Shown in pieces: positions 51,095 through 61,587 of a DNA stretch of 64,000 bases (positions are counted from its first letter, which is position 1; each line of letters begins with the position of its first letter). The notes under the pieces were generated by a model. That model was not told the origin of the DNA and did not search any database. It saw only the letters and a list, made by a program, of their open reading frames with translations. This DNA is from Paludibacteraceae bacterium. Its GTDB lineage: Bacteria; Bacteroidota; Bacteroidia; Bacteroidales; Paludibacteraceae. The stretch lies in NCBI GenBank assembly GCA_024400115.1, contig JAKSNF010000003.1, positions 1 to 64,000 of the forward strand, read 5' to 3'. A program made the position numbers and the translations under genes.

Positions 51095-52630
51095 ATGAAA
51101 AGTGAATTAATTGTGGACGTACAACCCGATGAGATCGCTATTGCGCTCACCGAAGACGGTCGTTTGCAAGAGATTAGCCGCGAGAAGCGTAATCAAGACA
51201 ACTTCTCCGTGGGTAATATCTACTACGGACGCGTCAAGAAGGTGATGCCCGCTCTGAATGCGGTCTTTGTGGATGTGGGACACGAGAAAGAGGCTTTTCT
51301 ACATTATCTGGATTTAGGTTCGCAGTTTCTTACCACGCAGTCCTATGTCACCAAGGCTACCAGCGATCGCCGCAAAGTGCCCGCCGTGACACGCGTACAA
51401 CGCCAACCCGAAGTCGGAAAAGAGGGACAGATAGCCGATATCCTACATGTTGGGGATCAGCTCCTCGTTCAAGTAAGCAAGGAGCCCATCAACACAAAGG
51501 GACCTCGGTTGACCGCGGAAATAAGTATAGCCGGTCGAAATATCGTCCTTATTCCTTTTGCCGATAAGGTGATGGTGAGCAGTAAGATCAAAAAAGAGTC
51601 CGAGCGCTCTCGCCTTAAGCAACTAATGCAATCTATCAAACCACAAGGGTTTGGGATTATCGTTCGTACCGTTGCTGAAGATAAGCGAGTGGCAGAACTT
51701 GACAACGAACTGAGTTTATTGTTACGCCGCTGGGAAGAAGCAGTCCGCGTGTTGCAACAAACAACCAAAAAGGACATCTTCCGAGTGAGCGAGGAGTTGG
51801 GACGCACCATTGGTGTTATCCGAGATATCTTCTCACCCGACTTTAACTCCATTCAAATCAATGACGAGGGCATTTATAACGAAGTCCGCCAATACGTGGA
51901 ACTCATCGCGCCCGACGCCGTCAAGAAGGTTAAATACTATAAACTCAAACAACCTATTTTCGATAAGTACGACATTACCCGCCAAACGAAGACCGGTTTG
52001 GGTCGAACGGTGGGATTCAAACATGGAGGCTACTTATATATCGACAAGACCGAAGCCCTCTATGCTATTGATGTCAACTCCGGAAGTAAGAAACTGTATG
52101 AAGACCAAGAAGAGAACGCTTTCCAGTTTAATATGCTGGCTGCCGATGAAATAGCCCACCAATTACGCCTGCGCGATATAGGTGGAATCATCATCGTCGA
52201 TTTTATTGACATGGACACCAAAGAGCATCAAGATCAACTCTATGACCGCATGCGTGAACTCATGTCCGGCGACCGAGCCAAGCATAATGTACTGCCACTC
52301 TCTAAATTCGGACTGATGCAGATCACTCGTCAACGAGTGCGTCCTGCCGTGGAGATGAATGTGCAAGAAGTGTGCCCCATGTGTTTAGGTAAAGGCAAAG
52401 TGCAACCCACTATCCTCTTTACTGATAACGTGGAAGACCAACTCATTCATTACCGCGAGGATCATCCCCAAGGACGAATAACCCTTTCTTTACATCCTTA
52501 TGTCTATTCGTACGTTATCCGCGGACACTGGGGCAAGAGCCTACGGTGGCAATGGAGACGTAAGTACCATGTGGAAGTGATTGAAGATCAATCGCTGGGA
52601 ATGTTAGAGACCAAGATTCGCGAGAAATAA
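51095..52630 (+). CDS. rng: Ribonuclease E/G family protein
   Basis: 511 residues, the RNase G-like short form. It has an S1-like RNA-binding domain (GNIYYGRVKKVMPALNAVFVDVG, quoted as NIYYGRVKKVMPALNAV), RNase H-like catalytic Asps in YAIDVNSGS and IIIVDFIDM, and a zinc-link CPMCLGKG. It cleaves single-stranded RNA during rRNA and mRNA processing. The last 116 bases overlap the opposite-strand phosphopantetheinyl transferase gene. Confidence 0.95.
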   Translation: MKSELIVDVQPDEIAIALTEDGRLQEISREKRNQDNFSVGNIYYGRVKKVMPALNAVFVDVGHEKEAFLHYLDLGSQFLTTQSYVTKATSDRRKVPAVTRVQRQPEVGKEGQIADILHVGDQLLVQVSKEPINTKGPRLTAEISIAGRNIVLIPFADKVMVSSKIKKESERSRLKQLMQSIKPQGFGIIVRTVAEDKRVAELDNELSLLLRRWEEAVRVLQQTTKKDIFRVSEELGRTIGVIRDIFSPDFNSIQINDEGIYNEVRQYVELIAPDAVKKVKYYKLKQPIFDKYDITRQTKTGLGRTVGFKHGGYLYIDKTEALYAIDVNSGSKKLYEDQEENAFQFNMLAADEIAHQLRLRDIGGIIIVDFIDMDTKEHQDQLYDRMRELMSGDRAKHNVLPLSKFGLMQITRQRVRPAVEMNVQEVCPMCLGKGKVQPTILFTDNVEDQLIHYREDHPQGRITLSLHPYVYSYVIRGHWGKSLRWQWRRKYHVEVIEDQSLGMLETKIREK

Positions 52631-53129
52631 CACACTCCCCTTCGTTCTTTGACAAAACACTTGTGAGGTCGTCCACAATGCCTGTTCCTCGGGCTTTAAG
52701 GACGGCCTCTTTTTGTGTCCAAAGGTCTAAGAAAGCACCCTCCGAATCGTCAGCAGCAGCAATCAAAGCTTGCTCCGCCTCATTCATCGTCCGCAGGATA
52801 AGCCCTTCCTCTACATGACGACGGGACTCAATATCAATGCCTATCTCATGCTCTTCGTCTATCACCACAGCCACTGCCGTCTTACAATGAGAAATAGAGA
52901 AATAAGGTCCTTTCTCGAGATAAGGCTTACCATAAGCACCATAATAGACATCATCACACGTCCTACCCACCAACGCTTGCAGCATCGTCCACGTCTTAAG
53001 GCACGCCCATTGACCAAACACATGCTTGAAACGCAGCGCTTGTTCACGCCTAAACAAAGGAACGAGCGGAAGTAAACGTTGAACTTCCGCCTCGTTACAA
53101 GTCGATGTGTCGGCAATAAGGTACTTCAC
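52515..53129 (-). CDS. 4'-phosphopantetheinyl transferase superfamily protein
   Basis: 204 residues of the Sfp-type, pseudo-dimeric fold: GKPYLEKGPYFSISHCKTAV, the Mg2+ motif IGIDIESRR and WTQKEAVLKARGTGI. It attaches phosphopantetheine to carrier proteins such as ACP. The final 38 codons or so overlap the end of rng on the other strand. A GATE-domain membrane protein gene lies four bases upstream, with the same direction. Confidence 0.92.
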   Translation of the reverse strand: MKYLIADTSTCNEAEVQRLLPLVPLFRREQALRFKHVFGQWACLKTWTMLQALVGRTCDDVYYGAYGKPYLEKGPYFSISHCKTAVAVVIDEEHEIGIDIESRRHVEEGLILRTMNEAEQALIAAADDSEGAFLDLWTQKEAVLKARGTGIVDDLTSVLSKNEGECVISRESWSLTFPAIDLQSLPHGTYVSIATVGSCPSVRG

Positions 53130-53133
53130 CTAC

Positions 53134-54291
53134 TTACAATACAGAAACAAGCACATATAACCAATGAGCAAACACACCGGCGCAGAGACCGCCTATCGTA
53201 TGTGCCGCAATCGCCTTGCCCGTCAGTTTACGATAACCCAGACTATCTAACATAGCCGTATGCGTGCTCAGATAACCCGACCAGCACATGCCCATGGCTG
53301 TAAAGACAGCAATGGCGTTATTGTCTATAATACCTACCTCAATAAAGCGCGGAACCAGTCCTAACGCAGCACCCACAGCACCCAAAGCAGTAATGGGGAA
53401 AGCCACCAACTCCGGCGAATCAAAACCGAACAACGCCTTAAAGAACCAGTCTATCTTGTCCGCTAAATAGGGTAGAAGAGGCACTCCTTCATAAGCAGCA
53501 CCTATATACTGACCTTCCTCTCCGGCAGGACCGAAAGTCATCATCATCACCGCCGTGGAGATAATGAGTACACCCGGAATAATCGCCAAACCTAATTCCA
53601 CTCCCACTTTACCACCATCTAAGATAGCATTGAGTGCACGAATAAAAACGGAGTCCTTCGATTCGTTATCCTTAAGCAATGCACTCTCGTTCGTCTTATA
53701 ACCCTCCTCTATGGCGGGGGCTAACTTATATTCCGGATGAGACTTAAGAACGAAGAACTGCATCAGTCGAGTAGAGATAAGTCCACCTACCACAGCACCG
53801 GCTATGCCCACAAAAGCTCCCGTGGAGAACCCTTGACCAATCATAAACGCTATCACCACTAACCCCATGCCAAAAGCGGTTCCGAAATTAGTGAGCGAGA
53901 TAAGTTGGTATTTCTTGAAATAGGAAGCAAACTGCTTATCCTTAGCCAAAGAGATAATCGCCGGATTATCACTAAGGAATGTCAATACAGCTCCTAAAGC
54001 AGCTACACCGGGAAGACCAAAGAGCGGTTTCATCAGAGGGCGCAGTATCTTCTCTATAATACGTACTACACCGAACTCAACCAATAACTTACCAAAAGCA
54101 CCGCTCAAAACAGTAATACCCATTAAAAAGAAGACGGTGTTAAGCAATAAATCATGGGCAGTGTGGGTGATGGTATTCATCATATTACCGGCTCCCATAC
54201 GAGTTCCCAATAAACCAAAGACTATAACAAGGAGAGCAATGAGAATCAATGCTTCCCAAATAAAACGAGGAATGTGAATGTGTTTTTTCAT
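53134..54291 (-). CDS. Nucleoside-recognition (GATE) domain membrane protein
   Basis: 385 residues from the ATG at 54291, one base after the stop codon of the CNNM gene; a longer frame to 54372 would overlap that gene and is less likely. About nine helices, with two GATE-like segments (LLLNTVFFLMGITVLSGAFG and a second around ALGAVGAALGLVPRF) and SDNPAIISLA between. Related to YjiH/spore-maturation-like proteins; transport or regulatory role is unproven. Confidence 0.82.
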   Translation of the reverse strand: MKKHIHIPRFIWEALILIALLVIVFGLLGTRMGAGNMMNTITHTAHDLLLNTVFFLMGITVLSGAFGKLLVEFGVVRIIEKILRPLMKPLFGLPGVAALGAVLTFLSDNPAIISLAKDKQFASYFKKYQLISLTNFGTAFGMGLVVIAFMIGQGFSTGAFVGIAGAVVGGLISTRLMQFFVLKSHPEYKLAPAIEEGYKTNESALLKDNESKDSVFIRALNAILDGGKVGVELGLAIIPGVLIISTAVMMMTFGPAGEEGQYIGAAYEGVPLLPYLADKIDWFFKALFGFDSPELVAFPITALGAVGAALGLVPRFIEVGIIDNNAIAVFTAMGMCWSGYLSTHTAMLDSLGYRKLTGKAIAAHTIGGLCAGVFAHWLYVLVSVL

Positions 54292-54292
54292 G

Positions 54293-55360
54293 TTATTTGT
54301 TCGATTCCTGAACGATGTTTTTCTGTATCGGTTTAAAGCGTTTTTGCCTTTGTTGCCAACGCTCGCGAGCATAAGCTTGCATGTCCGTTATCACGTCGCG
54401 CTCATCAACTAATTCCAAGCCAAAGACGGTCTCAATAACGTCCTCTAACGTAAGAATACCTTGGAAACAGCCATATTCGTCAATAACGACACCTATCTGA
54501 GACTTCTGCCTCAACATCTGGTCAAAAATCTCGCCAATAGACTGATTCTCATTAAACTGTGGAATAGAACGCTTAATGTCCCCTAAGGTCATTTCAAACT
54601 TATCCTCCGTCAGATCCTCCAAAGCGTCATCACGAAGGATATAACCGGTGATATATTCCGGCGAATCGGCATAAACAGGAATACGCGAGAAATGGTCATA
54701 TTCGTCGCAATCATAATACTGCTTGAGCGTCATCTTCTCCGGTGCAGTAGCGGCTACAACACGGGGAGTCATCACATCAGATGCCTTGAAATTGTCCAAA
54801 CGCATAACGTTACGAATAATCTTATTCTCGTCTTCCTCAATCACGCCTTCTTCTTCACCCACATTAGCCATCGCTACCACTTCCTCACGGCTCACTACCG
54901 CTTCAGCAGAGTGGGGGAGAATACGCGTGATCCACTCAATGAGAAGGACAATGGGATAAAGAATATAAATCAACGCCCGAATCGTATAAGCGCACAGCGG
55001 CATCATCTGTTTCCAATAGGTAGAACCGATGGTCTTAGGTATAATCTCCGAGAAGATAAGGATTAATAAAGTAACGATAGCACTCACTAACCCAAACCAT
55101 TGACTACCAAATACAATGGTGGCTTGTTGTCCCACGCCGGCAGCACCTACCGTGTTGGCAATAGTGTTCAAAGACAATATCGCAGCTAAGGGACGATCAG
55201 GATGCTCCTTGAACTTTTTCATAATAGCAGCCGCCTTACTTCCCATCTCCTCTTTCATGGTTAGGAAAGAGAGGGTCGTGTTCATCATCACCGACTCCAA
55301 CGTGCTACAAATGTACGATACAATAAGTGCAATAAATAAAAATGCTAATAAACTTCCCAT
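54293..55360 (-). CDS. CNNM/CBS-domain transporter (HlyC/CorC family)
   Basis: 355 residues. The CNNM membrane domain (about 1-150) includes ESVMMNTTLSFL and FSEIIPKTIGS, followed by a pair of CBS domains (about 190-325: VMTPRVVAATAP, GYILRDDALEDL, GVVIDEYGCFQGILTLEDV). The family is linked to Mg2+/Co2+ homeostasis. The C-terminal CorC_HlyC domain is missing, which gives the short length. Two bases separate it from lon. Confidence 0.9.
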   Translation of the reverse strand: MGSLLAFLFIALIVSYICSTLESVMMNTTLSFLTMKEEMGSKAAAIMKKFKEHPDRPLAAILSLNTIANTVGAAGVGQQATIVFGSQWFGLVSAIVTLLILIFSEIIPKTIGSTYWKQMMPLCAYTIRALIYILYPIVLLIEWITRILPHSAEAVVSREEVVAMANVGEEEGVIEEDENKIIRNVMRLDNFKASDVMTPRVVAATAPEKMTLKQYYDCDEYDHFSRIPVYADSPEYITGYILRDDALEDLTEDKFEMTLGDIKRSIPQFNENQSIGEIFDQMLRQKSQIGVVIDEYGCFQGILTLEDVIETVFGLELVDERDVITDMQAYARERWQQRQKRFKPIQKNIVQESNK

Positions 55361-55362
55361 AC

Positions 55363-57750
55363 TTATTCTGCTTCCAAAGCAAAGTTAATAACTTCTTGAA
55401 TATCTTTTACATAGTGGAAATGTAACCCCCTCAGATACTTTGCGGGTATATCCTCCACATCCTTTTGATTGTCTTGACAAAGAATCAAATCCGTAATACC
55501 GGCACGCTTGGCCGCCAATATCTTTTCCTTTACACCACCTATCGGCAACACTTTGCCACGAAGCGTCATTTCACCCGTCATGGCTACACGCGGTTTGACC
55601 AGCCTTCCCGTAAAGGCAGATACAAGCGCAGTGGTCATCGTTATACCTGCACTCGGTCCGTCCTTCGGAGTCGCCCCTTCGGGTACATGTATATGTACGG
55701 ATTTAGTATCTAAATCTTTTTGCTTAATACCAAACTGTGAGGCGTGCGCCTTGATATAACCAAGGGCAATAGTAGCCGACTCCTTCATCACATCACCTAA
55801 GTTACCCGTCAGCGTGAGGGTAGGGGTCTTAGCCGTTGACAAAGAGGTCTCTATAAACAGTATCTCTCCACCCACTTGTGTCCAAGCCAAACCTGTCACC
55901 ACACCGGCGTACTTATTCGTCTCCCACGCTTCGCGATAATAACGCTTGCGACCCAGATAAGTCGTTAAATCCTCCGATGTGAGGGTTGTGTTATAGTCTT
56001 CATTCAAAGCAATCTTGGTCACTACTTTGCGGCAAAGGGCACTGATCTCGCGTTCCAACGCGCGCACACCCGACTCGCGTGTGTAATCCTCAATAATACG
56101 CGCGATAACCTCTTTCTTAAGCCGCATCTGACTCGGTTTGATACCATGCTTCTCTAACTCCTTAGGAAGAAGATGACTCTTAGCAATCTCCATCTTCTCT
56201 TCCGCTAAATAGCCGGTCATCTCAATAAGCTCCATTCTGTCGAGTAGGGGACGCGGAATAGTATCTAAAGTATTGGCAGTAGCAATAAAGAGCACTCGAC
56301 TCAAATCATAATCGATATCGAGGTAATTATCGTGGAAGGTATTATTCTGCTCGGGATCTAACACCTCCAATAGGGCAGAGGTGGGGTCGCCCTTATAATC
56401 AGAACCTATCTTATCTATCTCATCCAGTACAAAGACCGGATTAGAGGATTTGACCTTACGTAGGTTCTCTATTATTCTGCCGGGCATAGCGCCTATATAC
56501 GTGCGTCGATGACCACGAATCTCGGCTTCATCGTGCAAACCGCCAAACGATACACGAGCATATTTGCGCCCTAATGCCGAGGCAATAGACTTACCTAAAG
56601 ACGTCTTACCCACACCGGGAGGGCCATAAAGGCATAGAATAGGGGCATTGAAACGCTGACCTTGACGCAGTTTAAGAACGGCTAAATACTCGATAATACG
56701 CTCTTTGACCTTCTCTATGCCATAATGGTCATGGTCAAGCACTTTGCGAGCATGGTCTATATCGAAATTATCCTCCGTAACATCGTCCCACGGCAGGTCA
56801 AGAATAGTATTGAGGTAGTTCTCTTGCGTTGAATAATCAGGAGAGTGGGGGGAGGTGCGCTCTAATTTCTTTAGTTCTTCCTCAAAGACCTTGCCTACAG
56901 CCTCCGGCCAATGTTTGCTCTTGGCGCGCTCTCTAATATCCTTAATAACTTGTTGGGTATCGTCACCTAATTCCTTACGAATAGCATCTAATTGGTGGTG
57001 TAAATAATATTCGCGCTGCTCCTTATCTATCTCTGTTTTAGTCTGTTGCTGAATCTCATCGCGCGTATCCATATACTTAAGCTGAAGAACGAGTTCGTCA
57101 AGCACTTGTTTAGCGCGTTCAGCGAGCTCGCTTTCGGTTAAAAGCTTGATTTTCTGAGAGATAGGCATTCCGAAATTGACGCATATATAATTGATAAGCG
57201 TAATCGGATTGTCGATATTACGCAGCGTCATGGATGCCTCCTGCATCGGCGTTTCTGCCTTAGAAAGAAGGGTTAGAGACTTTTGCTTAATCTGTATCGC
57301 TAACGATAGAAACTCCTTATCGGTGCGTTTAGGAAAGATTTCTTCCTTGATTTGTATTTTTGCCCGTAACCCTTTAGACGTCGTTTGCTCAAATTCGGAA
57401 CACTCGATTCGGGCAAGTCCTTCCAATATTACCATGGAGGAGTTATCGGGCATAGAGAAGATACGCACAATACGTGAGGCGGTACCTAAGTTATAAAGGT
57501 CATCACCCGTTGGATCTTGCGTCTTCTCATCGCGTTGAGTGAGTACAGCGATCGGCTGTTCAGACTCGTAGGCTTTCTTAACTAACTTTTGTGATTTGGT
57601 GCGAGCCAGAGAAATAGAAGCTAACACACCCGGAAACATAACCATGTTCCGAAGGGGTAGTACATCTAATTTCTGTCCGTCACCTAAATGAACTTCCGGC
57701 AGATTATCATCTGACGTGAATTCTATATTTGGATTGTTATTGTATAACAT
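55363..57750 (-). CDS. lon: ATP-dependent protease Lon
   Basis: 795 residues: LON substrate-binding domain (1-210), AAA+ module with Walker A GPPGVGKTSLGKS and Walker B FVLDEIDKIG, and the C-terminal protease with catalytic Ser in PKDGPSAGITM and Lys in KEKILAAKRAG. Degrades damaged and regulatory proteins. No obvious heat-shock element is seen in the 46 bases upstream before fabD. Confidence 0.97.
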   Translation of the reverse strand: MLYNNNPNIEFTSDDNLPEVHLGDGQKLDVLPLRNMVMFPGVLASISLARTKSQKLVKKAYESEQPIAVLTQRDEKTQDPTGDDLYNLGTASRIVRIFSMPDNSSMVILEGLARIECSEFEQTTSKGLRAKIQIKEEIFPKRTDKEFLSLAIQIKQKSLTLLSKAETPMQEASMTLRNIDNPITLINYICVNFGMPISQKIKLLTESELAERAKQVLDELVLQLKYMDTRDEIQQQTKTEIDKEQREYYLHHQLDAIRKELGDDTQQVIKDIRERAKSKHWPEAVGKVFEEELKKLERTSPHSPDYSTQENYLNTILDLPWDDVTEDNFDIDHARKVLDHDHYGIEKVKERIIEYLAVLKLRQGQRFNAPILCLYGPPGVGKTSLGKSIASALGRKYARVSFGGLHDEAEIRGHRRTYIGAMPGRIIENLRKVKSSNPVFVLDEIDKIGSDYKGDPTSALLEVLDPEQNNTFHDNYLDIDYDLSRVLFIATANTLDTIPRPLLDRMELIEMTGYLAEEKMEIAKSHLLPKELEKHGIKPSQMRLKKEVIARIIEDYTRESGVRALEREISALCRKVVTKIALNEDYNTTLTSEDLTTYLGRKRYYREAWETNKYAGVVTGLAWTQVGGEILFIETSLSTAKTPTLTLTGNLGDVMKESATIALGYIKAHASQFGIKQKDLDTKSVHIHVPEGATPKDGPSAGITMTTALVSAFTGRLVKPRVAMTGEMTLRGKVLPIGGVKEKILAAKRAGITDLILCQDNQKDVEDIPAKYLRGLHFHYVKDIQEVINFALEAE

Positions 57751-57796
57751 TAGGATATGCTATTTTACATAATCGTGATTAGTGTGGTCTTCATAT

Positions 57797-58666
57797 CTAA
57801 TATAAGGTGACCGTTCCATCAATCTTTTTGATAAGGTTTTTAAGAACATCACCAGGGCCGAATTCGTGGAACTCGGTAGCTCCATCAATAATCATGTTCT
57901 TAATGGTTTGTGTCCAACGAACGGGAGCCGTCAATTGTAAAAGCAAATTACGGCGTATATCGTCAGGGTTGGTTTGTGGATAAGCATTCACATTTTGGTA
58001 TATAGGACAAACGGGTTCATGGAACTCGGTTGCCATGATAGCATCTGTTAGTTCTTCGGCAGCCGGTTGCATGATGGGTGAATGAAAAGCACCTCCGACT
58101 TGAAGTCTGATAGCGCGTTTAGCACCCCTTGATTTTAATAATTCGCAAGCGGCATCAATTCCTTGCATATCTCCGGAAATAACCACTTGTCCGGGACAAT
58201 TGAAGTTTGCTGCCACAACCACACATCCGCTCACCTCGCGGCATATCTCATCCACTTGTTCGTCTGCCATCCCTAAGATAGCAGCCATCGTGGATGGCGT
58301 CTGTTCACAAGCTTTCTGCATGGCTATTGCACGACGACTAACGAGGCGTAAAGCATCTTCAAAACTAAGTGCTTCGCAGTTAACTAATGCCGAATATTCG
58401 CCTAAACTATGTCCTGCCACCATATCCGGATGCGCAAGAGACATAACCTTAGAAGTAATTGTAGAATGCAGAAAGACAGCGGGTTGCGTTACTCGCGTCT
58501 GTTTAAGGGCTTCCGCATCATCACCGAACATAATGTCGGTGATGCGGAAGCCTAAAATGTCATTTGCTTGCTCGAACAAGTCACGCGCTACGGGATAAGA
58601 CTCATATAAGTCCTTCCCCATCCCACAGAATTGCGCTCCTTGTCCGGGAAAAACATACGCTTTCAT
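57797..58666 (-). CDS. fabD: Malonyl-CoA:ACP transacylase
   Basis: 289 residues. The catalytic Ser lies in VAGHSLGEYSAL; VFPGQGAQFCGMGKDLYE at the N-terminus, the oxyanion Gln in FPGQGAQ, and GGAFHSPIMQPA with the catalytic His are all present. It loads malonyl groups on ACP. Between V-ATPase subunit K and lon; separated from K by 16 bases, so it may be co-transcribed with the ATPase genes. Confidence 0.95.
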   Translation of the reverse strand: MKAYVFPGQGAQFCGMGKDLYESYPVARDLFEQANDILGFRITDIMFGDDAEALKQTRVTQPAVFLHSTITSKVMSLAHPDMVAGHSLGEYSALVNCEALSFEDALRLVSRRAIAMQKACEQTPSTMAAILGMADEQVDEICREVSGCVVVAANFNCPGQVVISGDMQGIDAACELLKSRGAKRAIRLQVGGAFHSPIMQPAAEELTDAIMATEFHEPVCPIYQNVNAYPQTNPDDIRRNLLLQLTAPVRWTQTIKNMIIDGATEFHEFGPGDVLKNLIKKIDGTVTLY

Positions 58667-58682
58667 TTACAATGAGTTAGAG

Positions 58683-59120
<438 letters not shown>

Positions 59121-59143
59121 TTAATTTGTTATAATAATTTGTC

Positions 59144-60973
59144 TTATATATGAAATGGTCTATAGACCTTTCCGCTACCTTCGTATCCGGCATTCTTGAA
59201 ATACTCAACAAAACTCAGACGCAGCGGGTGAACAAAGGCACCAAGGCAGGACATAAGTAAGTTCAACACATGACCAAAGGTCACAATAAGAACAAATCCT
59301 ATGACGGTTCCTACATTCGGATTTTCACCAAGAACCATCGTTCCTAAGTTATTAAACGCTTGTCCTAACATACCTCCGGCAAGACCAAGAGCGTACAGAC
59401 GGATATAACTCAGTACATCACCTAAGATACCCGTGGTCATGCCATAAGTATCCCATAATCCGGCTCCGATATTGATGAGCGGATTACGCCCCGGAGTGTT
59501 GAAGATAAAGATACCTAACGCGGACACACACGCGATAATAATAAGGAGTATAGATGTTACTTGCGGTCCAAATATACCTAACGAAGAAAGAATAAATACG
59601 CTGATACCACCTACAATGAGGATGAGCCAGCCCCAAGCCGAAACGGCTTCTTTAAATCCAAAACGTTGGGTATAACAGATACATTTGATCGTCATTGCTA
59701 AGCATAGATGAAGAACACCTATAACAAGCGCCAGAACCATCATCACATCGAAACTCTGATTCATGGCAGCTACAGGAACTACTCCACCCTCGCCTATCCA
59801 AGATTTAAACATCGGTACTTTCAGAGCCTCGGGAACCCAATTAGCTGCCCATATATCCATGCCAAAGAATCCACCCATTAGGTAGCCAATGACGGTAGAG
59901 CCTACGCCAAGTGCCATAATAATAGGACCAAGACCTTCAAACATCTCTATCTTTAGTTTACCCTTAAAGATAAGGTAACCGCAAAGAATAAGAATCAAGC
60001 CATAACCGGCGTCTCCTATACAGAGGGCGAAGAACAGCAGGAAGAACGGCCCTAAGATGGGTGTTGGGTCAAACTCATGATAGTTCGGCCAGCCGTACAT
60101 GCCGGTCAACACCTCAAAGAGTTTAGTAAACCAATTATTCTTCAGTTTAATAGGCGTATTGTCCTCCTTTGTTGGAGCAGCAGCCTCATAATAAACGCCT
60201 TCGGTTGCGGCAAGCACGGCTTCTAATTCGGCTTTGTTCGTATCAGGGCAGAAGCCTTCTACCAATTTGAGGGTGTCGTCAGCTAAGTTATTGGTAGCCA
60301 GTTCGACCTTATCCCAATCAATCGTTCGTTGAACAGACTTCAGTTCGTCTTCAACTCCCTGACGCTCCCTACCCTGCCAAGCCTCAACGGCTTTGGCATT
60401 GGCTTCCAATTGCTTCTCAATAGCCACTTTGTCGGCTTCTAATTGGGCGACATTATGCTCATTGAGTTTAACCTCATCAGCAGTGATCACGAGTCCTTCA
60501 GCAGACGCAGTCTGCGATCCTTCAGCGCAGCGGTCTTGCAGCGTCAGCGGTCTTACTTCTACAAAGTATACCTTTCCGCCTGCTTCGCCTACGACTACAC
60601 CACCCCACTCTTCGTTATATTGAGCCGTTGGGCAGATATAGAAGTGAAGGTCGTAGCCGTTTTCGCGCATGAGTTGGAGCTTCTTTGTATCAAAGTTACC
60701 CCAAACGCTCATTCGTTGTATTTCGGCTTTTACGGTTGCCAATTGAGCCTCAAGTTCGGTACGTTGTTGTACGAGTTCATCGCTTGCGCCTTGACGAAGG
60801 ATACGCTCAAGGTTATTGGCTTTAGCGAGGACTTGTTGTAGGTTCTCGTTCTCGGCATAACCTTCGGCTTTCTCGTTGATATGTACCACACCGGCTTCAC
60901 GAATCGAAGTTAGGAAAGCCTCATAATCGCCATGAAACACCAAGAAGGTGTATTTAGTCATTTTCTCAATCAT
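59144..60973 (-). CDS. ntpI: V-type ATPase subunit I (a-subunit)
   Basis: 609 residues: long cytoplasmic coiled coils (about 1-310) then seven or eight membrane helices (about 325-600). The conserved arginine helix region GDVLSYIRLYALGLAGGMLG is present. This is the stator channel for ions. Its ATG overlaps the ntpD stop (ATGA) and AGGAGG lies seven bases upstream, an uncommon feature in this phylum. An insert, LQDRCAEGSQTASAEGL near residue 145, is encoded by the 16-bp GCGGTCTT repeat. Confidence 0.93.
   Translation of the reverse strand: MIEKMTKYTFLVFHGDYEAFLTSIREAGVVHINEKAEGYAENENLQQVLAKANNLERILRQGASDELVQQRTELEAQLATVKAEIQRMSVWGNFDTKKLQLMRENGYDLHFYICPTAQYNEEWGGVVVGEAGGKVYFVEVRPLTLQDRCAEGSQTASAEGLVITADEVKLNEHNVAQLEADKVAIEKQLEANAKAVEAWQGRERQGVEDELKSVQRTIDWDKVELATNNLADDTLKLVEGFCPDTNKAELEAVLAATEGVYYEAAAPTKEDNTPIKLKNNWFTKLFEVLTGMYGWPNYHEFDPTPILGPFFLLFFALCIGDAGYGLILILCGYLIFKGKLKIEMFEGLGPIIMALGVGSTVIGYLMGGFFGMDIWAANWVPEALKVPMFKSWIGEGGVVPVAAMNQSFDVMMVLALVIGVLHLCLAMTIKCICYTQRFGFKEAVSAWGWLILIVGGISVFILSSLGIFGPQVTSILLIIIACVSALGIFIFNTPGRNPLINIGAGLWDTYGMTTGILGDVLSYIRLYALGLAGGMLGQAFNNLGTMVLGENPNVGTVIGFVLIVTFGHVLNLLMSCLGAFVHPLRLSFVEYFKNAGYEGSGKVYRPFHI
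60494..60556 (-). repeat. 16-bp GCGGTCTT-family repeat inside ntpI
   Basis: Plus strand CAGCGCAGCGGTCTT, GCAGCGTCAGCGGTCTTAC and the related CAGACGCAGTCTGCG unit; in frame within the coiled-coil domain. Confidence 0.85.
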
Positions 60974-61587
60974 ACGTTTTCCTCCTGTTCGTTAGCGGCC
61001 TGAGCGGCTTTTTTATTCTTTACTATTTTTTGAGAAGACTTACTCAGGTTCTCTTCGTCTTCCATAAAGCGTTTGATCTTACGGATAGCATCTTGATAAC
61101 CGGGTATTTGTACCTTCTCAAAGAGGTTCACTTTTTGCGTGGTTTTCTTGCGGGCATATTCGAGTAGATCGACCTTACGGCGAACAAACTCCTGTCTAAT
61201 GCCCACTTCAGCGATGGCTTTGAGTTGATTAAAACCATCGGTGAACCACTTAGGTGAGGAGAAGATGTCAAACTCCTTGGTTGAATAGACCACCTCGTCT
61301 AATACGGGAACACGCACGCCTGCTATCTTCTTGATAGACATACACACATCATCCACGTGAATGAGGGAGGTGTCAAATTCGCCCCAAAGAGTAATCATCT
61401 GGTCATAATCTTTGATTCGGCGTTCCACTTCGTCGTCAAGGGCTTTGATTTCGTCCTTGGCTCGTTTAACTTCGAGTCGCAGGGCGGTCTCTTTGCTCTG
61501 TAACGTAGGAAGGGAGCGTTGCCGCATCTTTAGATCCTTCTCCAGACCTTGCAGGGATGTTTTATTAAATTGATATTGAATAGCCAT
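60970..61587 (-). CDS. ntpD: V-type ATPase subunit D
   Basis: 205 residues from the ATG at 61587, giving the conserved start MAIQYQFNKTSLQ and a one-base TAATG overlap with ntpB; a start four codons earlier would overlap more. Almost entirely helical, with the long coiled-coil arms of the central stalk (residues about 10-75 and 130-190). Transmits rotation to the proteolipid ring. Confidence 0.93.
   Translation of the reverse strand: MAIQYQFNKTSLQGLEKDLKMRQRSLPTLQSKETALRLEVKRAKDEIKALDDEVERRIKDYDQMITLWGEFDTSLIHVDDVCMSIKKIAGVRVPVLDEVVYSTKEFDIFSSPKWFTDGFNQLKAIAEVGIRQEFVRRKVDLLEYARKKTTQKVNLFEKVQIPGYQDAIRKIKRFMEDEENLSKSSQKIVKNKKAAQAANEQEENV
60974..60992 (-). promoter_or_regulatory. Shine-Dalgarno-like AGGAGG before ntpI
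   Basis: Minus-strand AGGAGGAAAACGT precedes the ATG. It also encodes part of the ntpD tail, so it may be incidental; SD sequences are rarely used in Bacteroidota. Confidence 0.4.
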
